Assembly (NCBI GenBank): GCA_002451065.1
Contig: DKBC01000254.1
Location: forward strand, 1 to 11,878
Source: Betaproteobacteria bacterium UBA6910
GTDB lineage: Bacteria > Pseudomonadota > Gammaproteobacteria > Burkholderiales > UBA6910
Reading direction: 5' to 3'
DNA length: 11,878 bases
Shown here one piece after another: positions 1-6,729 of this stretch. The first letter of the stretch is position 1. The number at the start of each line of letters is the position of its first letter. Under the pieces are notes generated by a model, which did no database searches, had not been told where the DNA came from, and saw nothing but the letters and a program-made list of their open reading frames with translations. The translations under genes and the position numbers were made by a program.

Positions 1-1956
1 ATCGTGGTGGTGGAAAACGTCGAGGCCAACATGACCCAGCACAAGCTTTCGGCGCTCGAAGCCGCGAAGCGGGCCATGGCGGAGATCGCGGGGGCACTGA
101 TTTCCATCGTGATGGTGCTGGTGGCGGTTTTCCTTCCTGTCGCCTTCCTGGGTGGTGTCACCGGCACCCTGTACAAGCAGTTCGCCATCACCATTTCCAT
201 TTCTATGGTGATCTCCGGGATCATGGCGCTCACGCTGTCGCCGGCACTGGCCGCCATCATCATCAAGGCCCATCACGGTAAAAAGAACCGCTTTTTCCAG
301 GCGTTCGAAAACGGCTTCGAGTGGCTGCGGCAGGGCTACATCGGCCTGGTGAGCCGCGTGATCCAGGCCTGGCCCGTCTCCCTGGCGGTCTTCGGCGCAA
401 TCATCGCGGGCATCCTGTTCATGTTCAAGATCATCCCCTCGAGCTTCGTGCCGGACGAAGATCAGGGATATTTCTTCGTGGTGGTGCAGGTGCCGGACAC
501 GGCGAGCCTGGAGGTGACCGCCGAATTCACCAGGAAGCTGGAGAAGATCATCCGCGCGGACCCGGCCGTGCAGGACGTGGGCACGGTGGATGGCTACAGC
601 CTGATCGACAGCCAGTTCTCCAATAACAGCTCCATCGTTTTCGGGCTGTTCAAGCCCTTCGAGGAGCGGAAAACGCCGGACCTGCTCACCTTCGACACCC
701 TCAAGCGGCTCAATGCCCAGTTCGCCGGGATGCGTGAGGGGTTCGCTTTGGCCCTCAACCCCCCTTCCATCCCGGGCATGGGCACCACCGGCGGCTTCGA
801 GTTCTACATCCAGAATCGGGGCTCCGGCGACCCGCGGGTCACCGAGCAGGCGCTGCAGGCGTTTCTCGCCAAGGCGCGGCAGCGGCCGGAATTGCAGGGC
901 GTGAACACCACATTCCGCGCCGCTACCCAGCAGCTTTTCGTCGACCTGGACCGCAACAAGGCCGAGGTGCTGGGGGTGCACGTGGGCGACGTGTTCCAGA
1001 CCATGCAGGCGTTCTTTGGCTCCCAGATCGCCGGGCAGTTCAGCCAGTTCAGCCGGGTGTGGTGGGTGGTGATCCAGGCGGACGCCCAGTACCGGGTGAA
1101 GCCGTCCGACTTCGACAAGGTGTACGTGCGCTCAACGTCCGGGGCCAACGTGCCCCTGTCGGCGCTTATCACGACCCGCTACGTCGCCTCGCCCAAGTTG
1201 CTGACCCGGTTCAACGGCTTCCCGGCGGTGAAAATCACCGGCAGCCAGGCACCTGGTTACAGCTCCGGCCACGCCATCGCGGCCATGGAAGAAGTCGCCC
1301 AGGAAACCCTGCCGGGGGACTTCTCCTACGCCTGGGCCGGCCAGGCGCTGCAGGAAAAAGGCGCCGGGGGCACGTCGTCCAGGGCCTTCATTTTCGGCCT
1401 GATCGTGGTGTTCCTGATCCTTGCCGCCCAGTTCGAAAAATGGACCCTGCCTGTCGCCGTGGTGCTGGCGGTCCCTTTCGCGGTGCTCGGCGCCCTGGTC
1501 ATAACCTGGATCGTCGGCCTGGAAAACGACGTGTATTTCCAGGTGGGTCTGGTCACCTTGGTGGGCCTTTCGGCCAAGAACGCCATCCTGATCTGCGAGT
1601 TCGCCATCGAGCGCGTGCACCACGGAATGCCGGCGCGAGAAGCGGCCATCGAAGCCGCGGGCCTGCGGCTGCGAGCCATCGTCATGACCTCGCTAGCCTT
1701 CGGCCTCGGTTGCGTGCCCCTGGCCATTGCCACGGGACCCGGGGCCAACAGCCTGCGCGCCATCGGCACCGGGGTCATCGGCGGCATCATCGCCTCCACC
1801 CTGATCGCGACGCTCTTTACCCCCCTGTTCTTTTGGCTGCTGGAATCCCTGAGCGAGAAGTTCGCGGGCAAGAAGGCTCATGGGCAACCTCCGGCTCCGG
1901 GAGCCCTGGCGCCGGACGTGCCTCACGCGCCCCTGGACGGCAAGGGAGGGCAGTGA
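1..1956 (+). CDS. RND multidrug efflux permease, HAE1 (AcrB/MexB-like) family, 5'-truncated by the window
   Basis: Inner-membrane proton/drug antiporter subunit of a tripartite efflux pump. The frame is open from base 1, and the first residues (IVVVENVE) match the part of AcrB-family TM4 that directly follows the paired proton-relay aspartates, so about 400 N-terminal residues lie outside the window. Visible landmarks, in fragment numbering, are the SSFVPDEDQG segment after TM7 (about residue 147), a periplasmic porter/docking loop of about 300 residues, and the C-terminal TM bundle with GLSAKNAILICEF. Its Lys526 corresponds to the proton-relay lysine of AcrB. The last 30 or so residues form a Pro/Gly-rich cytoplasmic tail. 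The outer-membrane factor gene follows after 1 nt, which implies one operon. The family is certain. The substrate cannot be read from the sequence. Confidence 0.95.
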   Translation: MVVVENVEANMTQHKLSALEAAKRAMAEIAGALISIVMVLVAVFLPVAFLGGVTGTLYKQFAITISISMVISGIMALTLSPALAAIIIKAHHGKKNRFFQAFENGFEWLRQGYIGLVSRVIQAWPVSLAVFGAIIAGILFMFKIIPSSFVPDEDQGYFFVVVQVPDTASLEVTAEFTRKLEKIIRADPAVQDVGTVDGYSLIDSQFSNNSSIVFGLFKPFEERKTPDLLTFDTLKRLNAQFAGMREGFALALNPPSIPGMGTTGGFEFYIQNRGSGDPRVTEQALQAFLAKARQRPELQGVNTTFRAATQQLFVDLDRNKAEVLGVHVGDVFQTMQAFFGSQIAGQFSQFSRVWWVVIQADAQYRVKPSDFDKVYVRSTSGANVPLSALITTRYVASPKLLTRFNGFPAVKITGSQAPGYSSGHAIAAMEEVAQETLPGDFSYAWAGQALQEKGAGGTSSRAFIFGLIVVFLILAAQFEKWTLPVAVVLAVPFAVLGALVITWIVGLENDVYFQVGLVTLVGLSAKNAILICEFAIERVHHGMPAREAAIEAAGLRLRAIVMTSLAFGLGCVPLAIATGPGANSLRAIGTGVIGGIIASTLIATLFTPLFFWLLESLSEKFAGKKAHGQPPAPGALAPDVPHAPLDGKGGQ

Positions 1957-1957
1957 G

Positions 1958-3400
1958 ATGCGCGCATTTCTGATCTCCGGCACCGCGGCGCTGCTCCTGT
2001 CCGGCTGCATGATCGGTCCCGATTACGTCCGCCCGACGATGGACGTCCCCAACCAGTGGCGGGTCGAATATGCGGACGCCACGGACTTGGCCGATACCCT
2101 GTGGTGGGAGCAGTTCCAGGACCCGGTGCTGAACGACCTGATCCGCATCGGCCTGGAGGAAAACAAGGACGTCCGCATCGCCGCCGCCCGGGTCGAGGAA
2201 TTCGGCGGCCGGCTGCAGACCACCCGCGCCCCGATGTTCCCCCAGATCGGCTACCAGGGCGACGCCGGCGAACAGCGGGTGCCCGAGAACAGCGGGCCCA
2301 CGGCTCTGCCGCCCGGAACCGATCCCAAGTTCTCCAACTACGATGGGCTTCTCACCGCGAGCTGGGAGATCGACATCTGGGGTCGCATCCGGCGTCTGAC
2401 CGAGGCCTCCCGGGCGGACCTTCTGGCCACCGAGGAGGGGAAGCGCGCAGTCATCCTGACCCTGGTGTCGTCGCTGGCGAATTCCTACATCGGGCTGCGC
2501 AGCACGGACAAGCAACTGGAGATCAGCCGCGCCACGGCGGAAGCCTACCTCGAGACCCTGAAGCTGTTCGAACTGCGCTACCAGGGGGGCGTGATCAACG
2601 AGATGCAGCTTTCCCAGGTGCGCTCCCAGTATGAACAGGCTCTCGCACGCATCCCGGTTTTCGAGCAGCAGATCGCCCGCCAGGAAAACGCGCTCTCCGT
2701 GCTGCTGGGGCGCAACCCGGGACCCATTCCCCGCGGCAAGACCCTGGATGAACTGGCCCTCTCCGGCGTGCCCGCCGGCCTGCCCTCCACCCTGCTGGAG
2801 CGCCGGCCGGACATCCTCGCCGCGGAACAGAATCTGGTGGCCGCCAATGCCCGAATCGGCGCGGCCCGGGCGCTTTACTTCCCGACCCTATCCCTCACGG
2901 GGTTCCTCGGCACCGCCAGCAACGACTTTTCCGACCTGTTCCAGGGTTCAGCCAAGACCTGGGCCTACACCGGCACCCTTATAGGGCCCATCTTCACCGC
3001 CGGCGCCATCGAGGGCAATGTGACCCAGGCCGAGGCCCAGGAGAAACAGCTTCTCTACACTTACCAGCAGACGATCCAGAACGCGTTTCGCGAGATGGAC
3101 GACGCGCTGGTGGACTACCAGAAATCCGGTGAGAGTCTGGCGGCCCAGGAACGCGATGTGCAGGCGCTTACGACCTACGCCAAGCTCGCCAACATGCGCT
3201 TCGACGCCGGCTACTCCGACTACCTGGAAGTGCTGGACGCCCAGCGCAGCCTTTTCAATTCCCAGCTCAATTACACCCAAACCCAGGCGCTGGTGTTCCA
3301 GTCCATGGTCAATATCTACAAGGCCCTGGGCGGGGGCTGGGTGTATGCTGCGGAGAAAGTCGCGGACCAGGCCGGGGCGCCACCCGCTGCCGGTAGATAG
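1958..3400 (+). CDS. Outer-membrane efflux channel lipoprotein, NodT/OprM family
   Basis: TolC-like outer-membrane factor of 480 aa, the exit duct for the RND permease encoded just upstream. The ATG at 1958 is preferred over in-frame starts inside the permease gene because it follows a GGGAGGG Shine-Dalgarno-like stretch and opens a lipoprotein signal peptide ending LLLSGC with lipidated Cys17. Family hallmarks are GPDYVRP just after the cysteine, WEIDIWGRIRR (136-146), LLERRPDI (279-286) that opens the second OEP repeat, FTAGAIEGN near 346 and a C-terminal LGGGW (457-461). The two OEP repeats occupy roughly 55-245 and 265-455. Length is normal for the family (450-500 aa). The gap to the permease stop is 1 nt, so translation is probably coupled. 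Confidence 0.95.
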   Translation: MRAFLISGTAALLLSGCMIGPDYVRPTMDVPNQWRVEYADATDLADTLWWEQFQDPVLNDLIRIGLEENKDVRIAAARVEEFGGRLQTTRAPMFPQIGYQGDAGEQRVPENSGPTALPPGTDPKFSNYDGLLTASWEIDIWGRIRRLTEASRADLLATEEGKRAVILTLVSSLANSYIGLRSTDKQLEISRATAEAYLETLKLFELRYQGGVINEMQLSQVRSQYEQALARIPVFEQQIARQENALSVLLGRNPGPIPRGKTLDELALSGVPAGLPSTLLERRPDILAAEQNLVAANARIGAARALYFPTLSLTGFLGTASNDFSDLFQGSAKTWAYTGTLIGPIFTAGAIEGNVTQAEAQEKQLLYTYQQTIQNAFREMDDALVDYQKSGESLAAQERDVQALTTYAKLANMRFDAGYSDYLEVLDAQRSLFNSQLNYTQTQALVFQSMVNIYKALGGGWVYAAEKVADQAGAPPAAGR

Positions 3401-3438
3401 AACCCAGGACCACCTTCCCAACTCAAGGAGAAACTCCC

Positions 3439-4005
3439 ATGCGTTCAATAGGGATCACGCTTTCGATGGCACTCGGATTGCTGGCGTTCAGCCCGGTACT
3501 GGTCGCCGCCCCCACCAAGGCGGAGCAGCAGGCGGACGTGCGCAAGGTGGCGAACGAAACCCTGAACCGCCTGTACAAGATCCAGCCTTCCGCCAGGAAT
3601 GCGGTTCAGAACGCCGCCGGTTACGCCGTCTTCAGCAATTTCGGCATGAAAATCTTCCTCGCCGGCGGCGGTACCGGCTCCGGCATCGCGGTGGACAACA
3701 AGACCAACAAGGAAACCTTCATGAAGATGGTGGAGGTCCAGGCGGGCCTGGGCCTCGGGATCAAGAAATTCCGTGTGGTCTTCCTGTTCGAGAAGTCAAA
3801 GGACCTCGACGACTTCATCAACTCGGGATGGGAATTCGGCGGCCAGGCCACCGCCGCCGCCAAGCTAGGCAGTGACGGCGCCGCCTACCAGGGCGCCGTG
3901 TCGGTGAAGCCCGGCGTCTGGATGTACCAGCTCACTGACGACGGCCTCGCGGCGGAAATCACCGGCAAGGGCACGAAGTACTACAAGGACGACGACCTCA
4001 ACTGA
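3439..4005 (+). CDS. Secreted SYLF-domain (YSC84-related) protein
   Basis: Protein of 188 aa with a signal peptide (hydrophobic residues 3-23, cleavage near VAA/P at 24) followed by a SYLF/Ysc84 domain spanning most of the rest. The domain is recognised from RNAVQNAAGYAVFSNFG, a glycine-rich FLAGGGTGSGIAVDN stretch, then SGWEFGGQATAAAK and AYQGAVSVKPGVWMYQLT. In eukaryotes this domain binds phosphoinositide lipids. Bacterial members are exported and their role is poorly defined, so periplasmic lipid or envelope association is an inference. The start is supported by AAGGAG (3425-3430), 8 nt before the ATG. It lies 38 nt after the efflux channel gene with no terminator between, so it is probably co-transcribed with the pump. 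The stop is 9 nt from the stop of the convergent lipocalin gene. Confidence 0.9.
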   Translation: MRSIGITLSMALGLLAFSPVLVAAPTKAEQQADVRKVANETLNRLYKIQPSARNAVQNAAGYAVFSNFGMKIFLAGGGTGSGIAVDNKTNKETFMKMVEVQAGLGLGIKKFRVVFLFEKSKDLDDFINSGWEFGGQATAAAKLGSDGAAYQGAVSVKPGVWMYQLTDDGLAAEITGKGTKYYKDDDLN

Positions 4006-4014
4006 GTTCGTATT

Positions 4015-4569
4015 TCAGTGGTGACGAGTGTAGCGCAGCCGGGACAGGTCGAAACCCTGCTGCGCGGCCCGATCCAGGATCGGACGCAGTTCCTCGGAGG
4101 TCATTGCGGGCTTGCGGCTGAGAATCCATAGGTAATCGCGATCGGGATGTCCCACCACCGCGTACTCGTAGTCCTTTCCGAGATCGATGATCCAGTAGTC
4201 GCCGAAGAACGGCCAGAAGAAGGTCACTTCGAGCTTGGCCTTGGTCTCAGAATCCACCACGCGGGCCCACCCTTCCGCGGTGCTCAACTTGCCGGCAGGC
4301 TCTCCTTTGCGACACTGGTTCAGCACGCCGATCTTGCCGTCTTCCCTCAGTGAGTAAGTGGCCGTCGTCGCGGTGCAACCGCGCTGGAACCACTGGGGAA
4401 AGCTGGCGATCTCGTACCACTTGCCGGTGTAGCGGCTAAGGTCGACCCAAGGCACGACTCTCACCTCCGGATCCGCCGCAAAGCCTGACGGGCCGGCCAA
4501 TACCAGCGCAGTCACTGCCGCCCCGAACAGCAGTCGCGGCACCCACCTGTTTGCCGTGGTAGTTTCCAT
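4015..4569 (-). CDS. Blc-type bacterial lipocalin, periplasmic
   Basis: Small beta-barrel protein that binds hydrophobic ligands such as fatty acids or lysophospholipids (known for E. coli Blc). The 184-aa product has a signal peptide (RWVPRLL then a hydrophobic run, cleavage near GFA/AD at 31-32). It carries the lipocalin GxW motif (YTGKWYEIA, Gly49/Trp51), then TATYSLREDG, FFWPFFGDYWIIDL and the very Blc-like DRDYLWILSRKP (143-154). The reading frame stays open to 4755, but ATG 4569 is chosen because it gives a proper signal peptide; no good Shine-Dalgarno sequence is visible. Unlike E. coli Blc there is no lipobox cysteine, so it should be soluble rather than outer-membrane anchored. Cys65 and Cys86 could form a disulfide. 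It is separated by an intrinsic terminator from the 182-aa gene upstream and so probably has its own promoter. Confidence 0.92.
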   Translation of the reverse strand: METTTANRWVPRLLFGAAVTALVLAGPSGFAADPEVRVVPWVDLSRYTGKWYEIASFPQWFQRGCTATTATYSLREDGKIGVLNQCRKGEPAGKLSTAEGWARVVDSETKAKLEVTFFWPFFGDYWIIDLGKDYEYAVVGHPDRDYLWILSRKPAMTSEELRPILDRAAQQGFDLSRLRYTRHH

Positions 4570-4678
4570 TCGGACGGTTCGACCGCACAGCGCCGGATTC
4601 GTTTCCAAGCCGAGCGGCGACTGGCAATCAACACCGCCGAGCCCTTCTGCCCCCGGTCCATTTGCCTCGCCAGAACTG

Positions 4679-4709
4679 AAAAAAATGCCGCCCCAGGGAA
4701 CGGGGCGGC
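4679..4709 (-). terminator. Rho-independent terminator downstream of the 182-aa gene
   Basis: A perfect 8-bp GC stem (GCCGCCCC at 4687-4694 against GGGGCGGC at 4702-4709) with a 7-nt loop is followed, in the minus-strand direction, by A then seven T (4685-4679). It starts about 40 nt after the stop codon of the 182-aa gene and about 110 nt before the lipocalin start. It therefore ends the upstream transcript and separates the two genes. Confidence 0.85.
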
Positions 4710-4751
4710 TCAGTGCCCCCAAGGGGGGCGTGGGTCGGAGAACCCACTCAA

Positions 4752-5300
4752 TCAATCTTTCCCCGGTTTGGAATCGGAGTCACCCTCGGGTCCAAGGGAC
4801 AGTTGGCCACCGTGCCAGGTCACAAGTCTCTCCAGAGCCGGCTCGTGCTCCCGCACGATCCATTCCAATGCATTGCGAGGGTGCTGGGCGCCTCGGCGGT
4901 AGGCGCTGACCAGAGTCTGGGTCGCCTCCAGATACTGCCGCAGCGCGCTCCTCAAGGGCGGTGACGCCGAGCCTTCGATGGCGGAGATTCCCTTCACCAG
5001 CCGGTAGTCCACGGCGCGGATCAGCGTCACCAGGGAAACCATCTCGACCAAGGCATGGGCCTCGGCATCCGGGCCGCGTTTCAGCGCGGAGCGCAACTCG
5101 GCCATCTCCACCGCAAGCGCCTGCCGGGCCGGAATCCTGATGCGCGCATCGGCCGCCACTTCCTGAACCAGCCTCTCGACAGCGCAGTCCACAGCGAGCC
5201 AGCGGCGCAGCAAGCGTGCTCCCGAGAAGTCCACCACGTTGCCGACGGCTGCCGAAGCCGCGCCTGTGGCTGATTTCGAGTCATTGGTATCGTTCGTCAT
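4752..5300 (-). CDS. Uncharacterised 182-aa helical protein divergent from a LysR gene
   Basis: I do not recognise this family. The predicted product is soluble, with no signal peptide or membrane segment. A polar Asn/Asp/Thr/Ser-rich start (residues 1-15) leads to VVDFSGARLLRRWLAVD, then alternating hydrophobic and charged residues typical of an all-alpha fold, and ends in an acidic/polar tail (GPEGDSDSKPGKD). Two ATGs lie near the start. The one at 5300 sits 8 nt after AGGAGG, whereas the one at 5306 has only 2 nt, so 5300 is preferred; the difference is two residues. The gene is divergent from the LysR regulator, with 120 nt between starts, and ends at a strong terminator. It is therefore probably a single-gene transcript and a candidate target of that regulator. 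Confidence 0.8.
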   Translation of the reverse strand: MTNDTNDSKSATGAASAAVGNVVDFSGARLLRRWLAVDCAVERLVQEVAADARIRIPARQALAVEMAELRSALKRGPDAEAHALVEMVSLVTLIRAVDYRLVKGISAIEGSASPPLRSALRQYLEATQTLVSAYRRGAQHPRNALEWIVREHEPALERLVTWHGGQLSLGPEGDSDSKPGKD

Positions 5301-5308
5301 CGTCATTT

Positions 5309-5314
5309 CCTCCT
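5309..5314 (-). promoter_or_regulatory. Strong ribosome binding site deciding the start of the 182-aa gene
   Basis: Minus-strand AGGAGG lies 8 nt before the ATG at 5300 and 2 nt before the ATG at 5306. The spacing favours initiation at the inner ATG. Confidence 0.8.
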
Positions 5315-5354
5315 GATCCGAGCCGGCGGCCGAACCCATCGCTGACGACGACTT

Positions 5355-5368
5355 TACGGTGTTCCGTA
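5355..5368. promoter_or_regulatory. Perfect inverted repeat in the divergent control region (candidate operator)
   Basis: The sequence is TACGG-TGTT-CCGTA, with perfect 5-bp arms around a 4-nt spacer, in the 120-nt region between the divergent 182-aa gene and the LysR gene. On the + strand it overlaps a weak promoter-like pair, TTTACG at 5353-5358 and TAAACT at 5376-5381, with 17-nt spacing and 4/6 matches each. Binding here could repress LysR transcription. The operator role is inferred from position; only the symmetry is seen. Confidence 0.45.
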
Positions 5369-5398
5369 GGAAGGATAAACTAGGTTTTCTTGGATATT

Positions 5399-5418
5399 TT
5401 ATTCCAGTGTTGGGATAA
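5399..5418. promoter_or_regulatory. Second inverted repeat just before the LysR start codon
   Basis: TTATTCC and GGGATAA, 7-bp arms with one mismatch around a 6-nt spacer (AGTGTT), end 2 nt before the GTG start of the LysR gene. LysR-type proteins commonly bind such interrupted dyads between divergent genes. The site is AT-rich relative to its surroundings. Assignment as an operator is an inference. Confidence 0.4.
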
Positions 5419-5420
5419 TT

Positions 5421-6347
5421 GTGCGCGACCTGAATGAGATTCTTATTTTCGAAGCGGTCGCATCCCGCGGCAGTTTCATCGCGGCATCCCGTGCTCTCGA
5501 CATTCCCAAGGCCACCGTGAGCCGCAAGGTGCAGGACCTGGAGACCCGGCTCGGGGTAAGGCTGCTGCAGCGCTCGACCCGGCGCATGGCCCTCACCGAG
5601 GCCGGCGTCGCGTTCCACGAGCATTGCGCCCGCATCGCGGTCGAAGTGGAGGACGCGGAAACCGCGGTCGGACGACTCAAGGGAGCCGTGCGGGGAACTC
5701 TGCGATTGCGGGCCCCGTTCACCATGGCCCGCCTCTACCTAGTGCCGCAGCTCCCGGAGTTCCTCGCGCACTACCCGGATCTGCACGTGGAACTGATGCT
5801 GCGCAACGAGTTTGAGGACGTAATCAGCCACGGCGCCGACGTCGCGCTGACCGCACTCCCGCTTCCCGACTCCTCCTATTCCGCACGCCTGTTGGGGACC
5901 GCCACCGCCGGGCTGTACGCGAGCCCCTCCTATTTGGAGCGCCGTGGCACACCGGGGCATCCGGAGGACCTGGCCCACCACGCGGCCCTGGTGTTCGCGC
6001 CACTGGCGCGGCCAGGCCAGATCCAGTGGGCCCTGGAGTCGGGGACGCGCCAGGCCAACGTTGCCGTGGTTCCCCTGCTGGCGGCCAATGACTTCACACC
6101 GCTCTACCATGCGCTGCTGGCTGGAATCGGAATTTGCCTCGTCCCGGACTATTTTGCCCAGGCGGATCTGCAGGCCGGACGCCTGGTTCGGGTGCTTCCC
6201 CAATGGTCTGGCCCGAGCGTCGAGGCCAAGGCGGTCTACCCGAGCCGGCGCGGTATGTTGCCCAAGGTGCGCGTGTTCCTGGACTTCCTTTCGGACATAT
6301 TTTCCGCATCACTCGCGAGATCACCGAAAATCGGCGCGGCAAGATGA
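5421..6347 (+). CDS. LysR-family transcriptional regulator (CrgA/DmlR-like)
   Basis: DNA-binding regulator of 308 aa, normal length for the family. The N-terminal winged helix-turn-helix (residues 3-62) shows FEAVASRGSFIAASRALDIP, then KATVSRKVQDLETRLGVRLLQRS and TRRMALTEAG. A linker helix follows, then the periplasmic-binding-protein-like effector domain (about 90-295) with the usual LRLRAPFTMARLYLVPQLPEFL opening. The start is GTG at 5421, which places the conserved helix-turn-helix at the expected distance; only weak Shine-Dalgarno similarity precedes it. It is divergent from the 182-aa gene, and the intergenic dyads suggest autoregulation plus control of that neighbour. The effector is unknown. 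The last 15 or so residues (SARSLPK-like basic tail) are not conserved in type. Confidence 0.93.
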   Translation: MRDLNEILIFEAVASRGSFIAASRALDIPKATVSRKVQDLETRLGVRLLQRSTRRMALTEAGVAFHEHCARIAVEVEDAETAVGRLKGAVRGTLRLRAPFTMARLYLVPQLPEFLAHYPDLHVELMLRNEFEDVISHGADVALTALPLPDSSYSARLLGTATAGLYASPSYLERRGTPGHPEDLAHHAALVFAPLARPGQIQWALESGTRQANVAVVPLLAANDFTPLYHALLAGIGICLVPDYFAQADLQAGRLVRVLPQWSGPSVEAKAVYPSRRGMLPKVRVFLDFLSDIFSASLARSPKIGAAR

Positions 6348-6416
6348 AGACGGCCGTGCTTGGCCCGGCCGAGTCGGTGCCCTAAGGACGAAATCGATCA
6401 GAACGCTGACGGTCGA

Positions 6417-6434
6417 AGCCCACGAATATGGGCT
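6417..6434. other. Short perfect hairpin about 70 nt after the LysR stop
   Basis: AGCCCA (6417-6422) and TGGGCT (6429-6434) enclose a 6-nt loop. A longer-range CCCACG/CGTGGG pairing (6419-6424 with 6441-6446) competes with it. No T-run follows on either strand, so it is not a standard intrinsic terminator. Confidence 0.4.
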
Positions 6435-6655
6435 AACGCGCGTGGGAGCGCCGATCAGCACCAGCCGGTAACCTCGAGGCCGACTCCGTGACCGGTAACA
6501 TCTTGCTCCATGCGCCCAAAAAAGACGTCGACCCGAGGCGTCAAAAGAAAACGCCGTCCACTCCACGTTCAGATCATCGAGTTTCCCAATAGGCACGCCG
6601 TCCTCGGCGTTGGTTTGCGTCGGCGTCTTCGGGGCATTAGTAGCCGGTCAGCTTG

Positions 6656-6679
6656 CCCGCCGCCGCAGCGGCGCGCGGG
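6656..6679. other. Strong GC hairpin downstream of the sensor gene
   Basis: A 10-bp GC stem with a single bulged base (C6674) and a CAG loop (6666-6668) lies about 50 nt after the stop of the minus-strand sensor gene. No poly-T tract follows on the minus strand. It could protect the 3' end of the operon transcript or cause pausing, rather than act as a canonical terminator. Confidence 0.45.
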
Positions 6680-6729
6680 TTAGCGCCAGCCGCTTTCCGC
6701 CGCTGCAGACTGTGGCACGGACCCTCGCT

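Larger units (their letters stand above)
6348..6729. other. 382-nt gene-poor spacer between convergent LysR and sensor genes
   Basis: No convincing gene, tRNA or insertion sequence was found. Part of it (about 6385-6600) is visibly less GC-rich than the flanks. It holds a small hairpin at 6417-6434, an 8-bp direct repeat (CCGGTAAC at 6465-6472 and 6492-6499), and a strong GC hairpin at 6656-6679. It receives transcripts from both sides and has no poly-T intrinsic terminator. It may contain decayed coding sequence or an undetected small RNA; neither can be shown from sequence alone. Confidence 0.5.

Noticed and set aside
1059..1973. Long overlapping + strand frame inside the RND permease gene
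   Set aside because: Arg/Gly/His/Pro-rich translation without motifs is the expected shadow of a high-GC gene whose true frame is clear.
4570..4755. N-terminal extension of the lipocalin frame
   Set aside because: It would cross the intrinsic terminator at 4679-4709 and bury the signal peptide.
6344..6385. 13-codon ATG frame overlapping the LysR stop (ATGA)
   Set aside because: It is too short, has no ribosome binding site of its own, and nothing downstream on the + strand would make it a leader peptide.
6465..6499. Direct repeat CCGGTAAC as an attachment site or CRISPR-like unit
   Set aside because: There are only two 8-bp copies, with no integrase, no further units and no array structure.
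6321..6596. Minus-strand open frame of 91 codons with a GTG start in the spacer
   Set aside because: It overlaps the LysR 3' end, has only a weak GAGGA upstream, Arg/Ser/Pro-rich composition typical of a shadow frame, and no recognisable motif. A remnant cannot be excluded.
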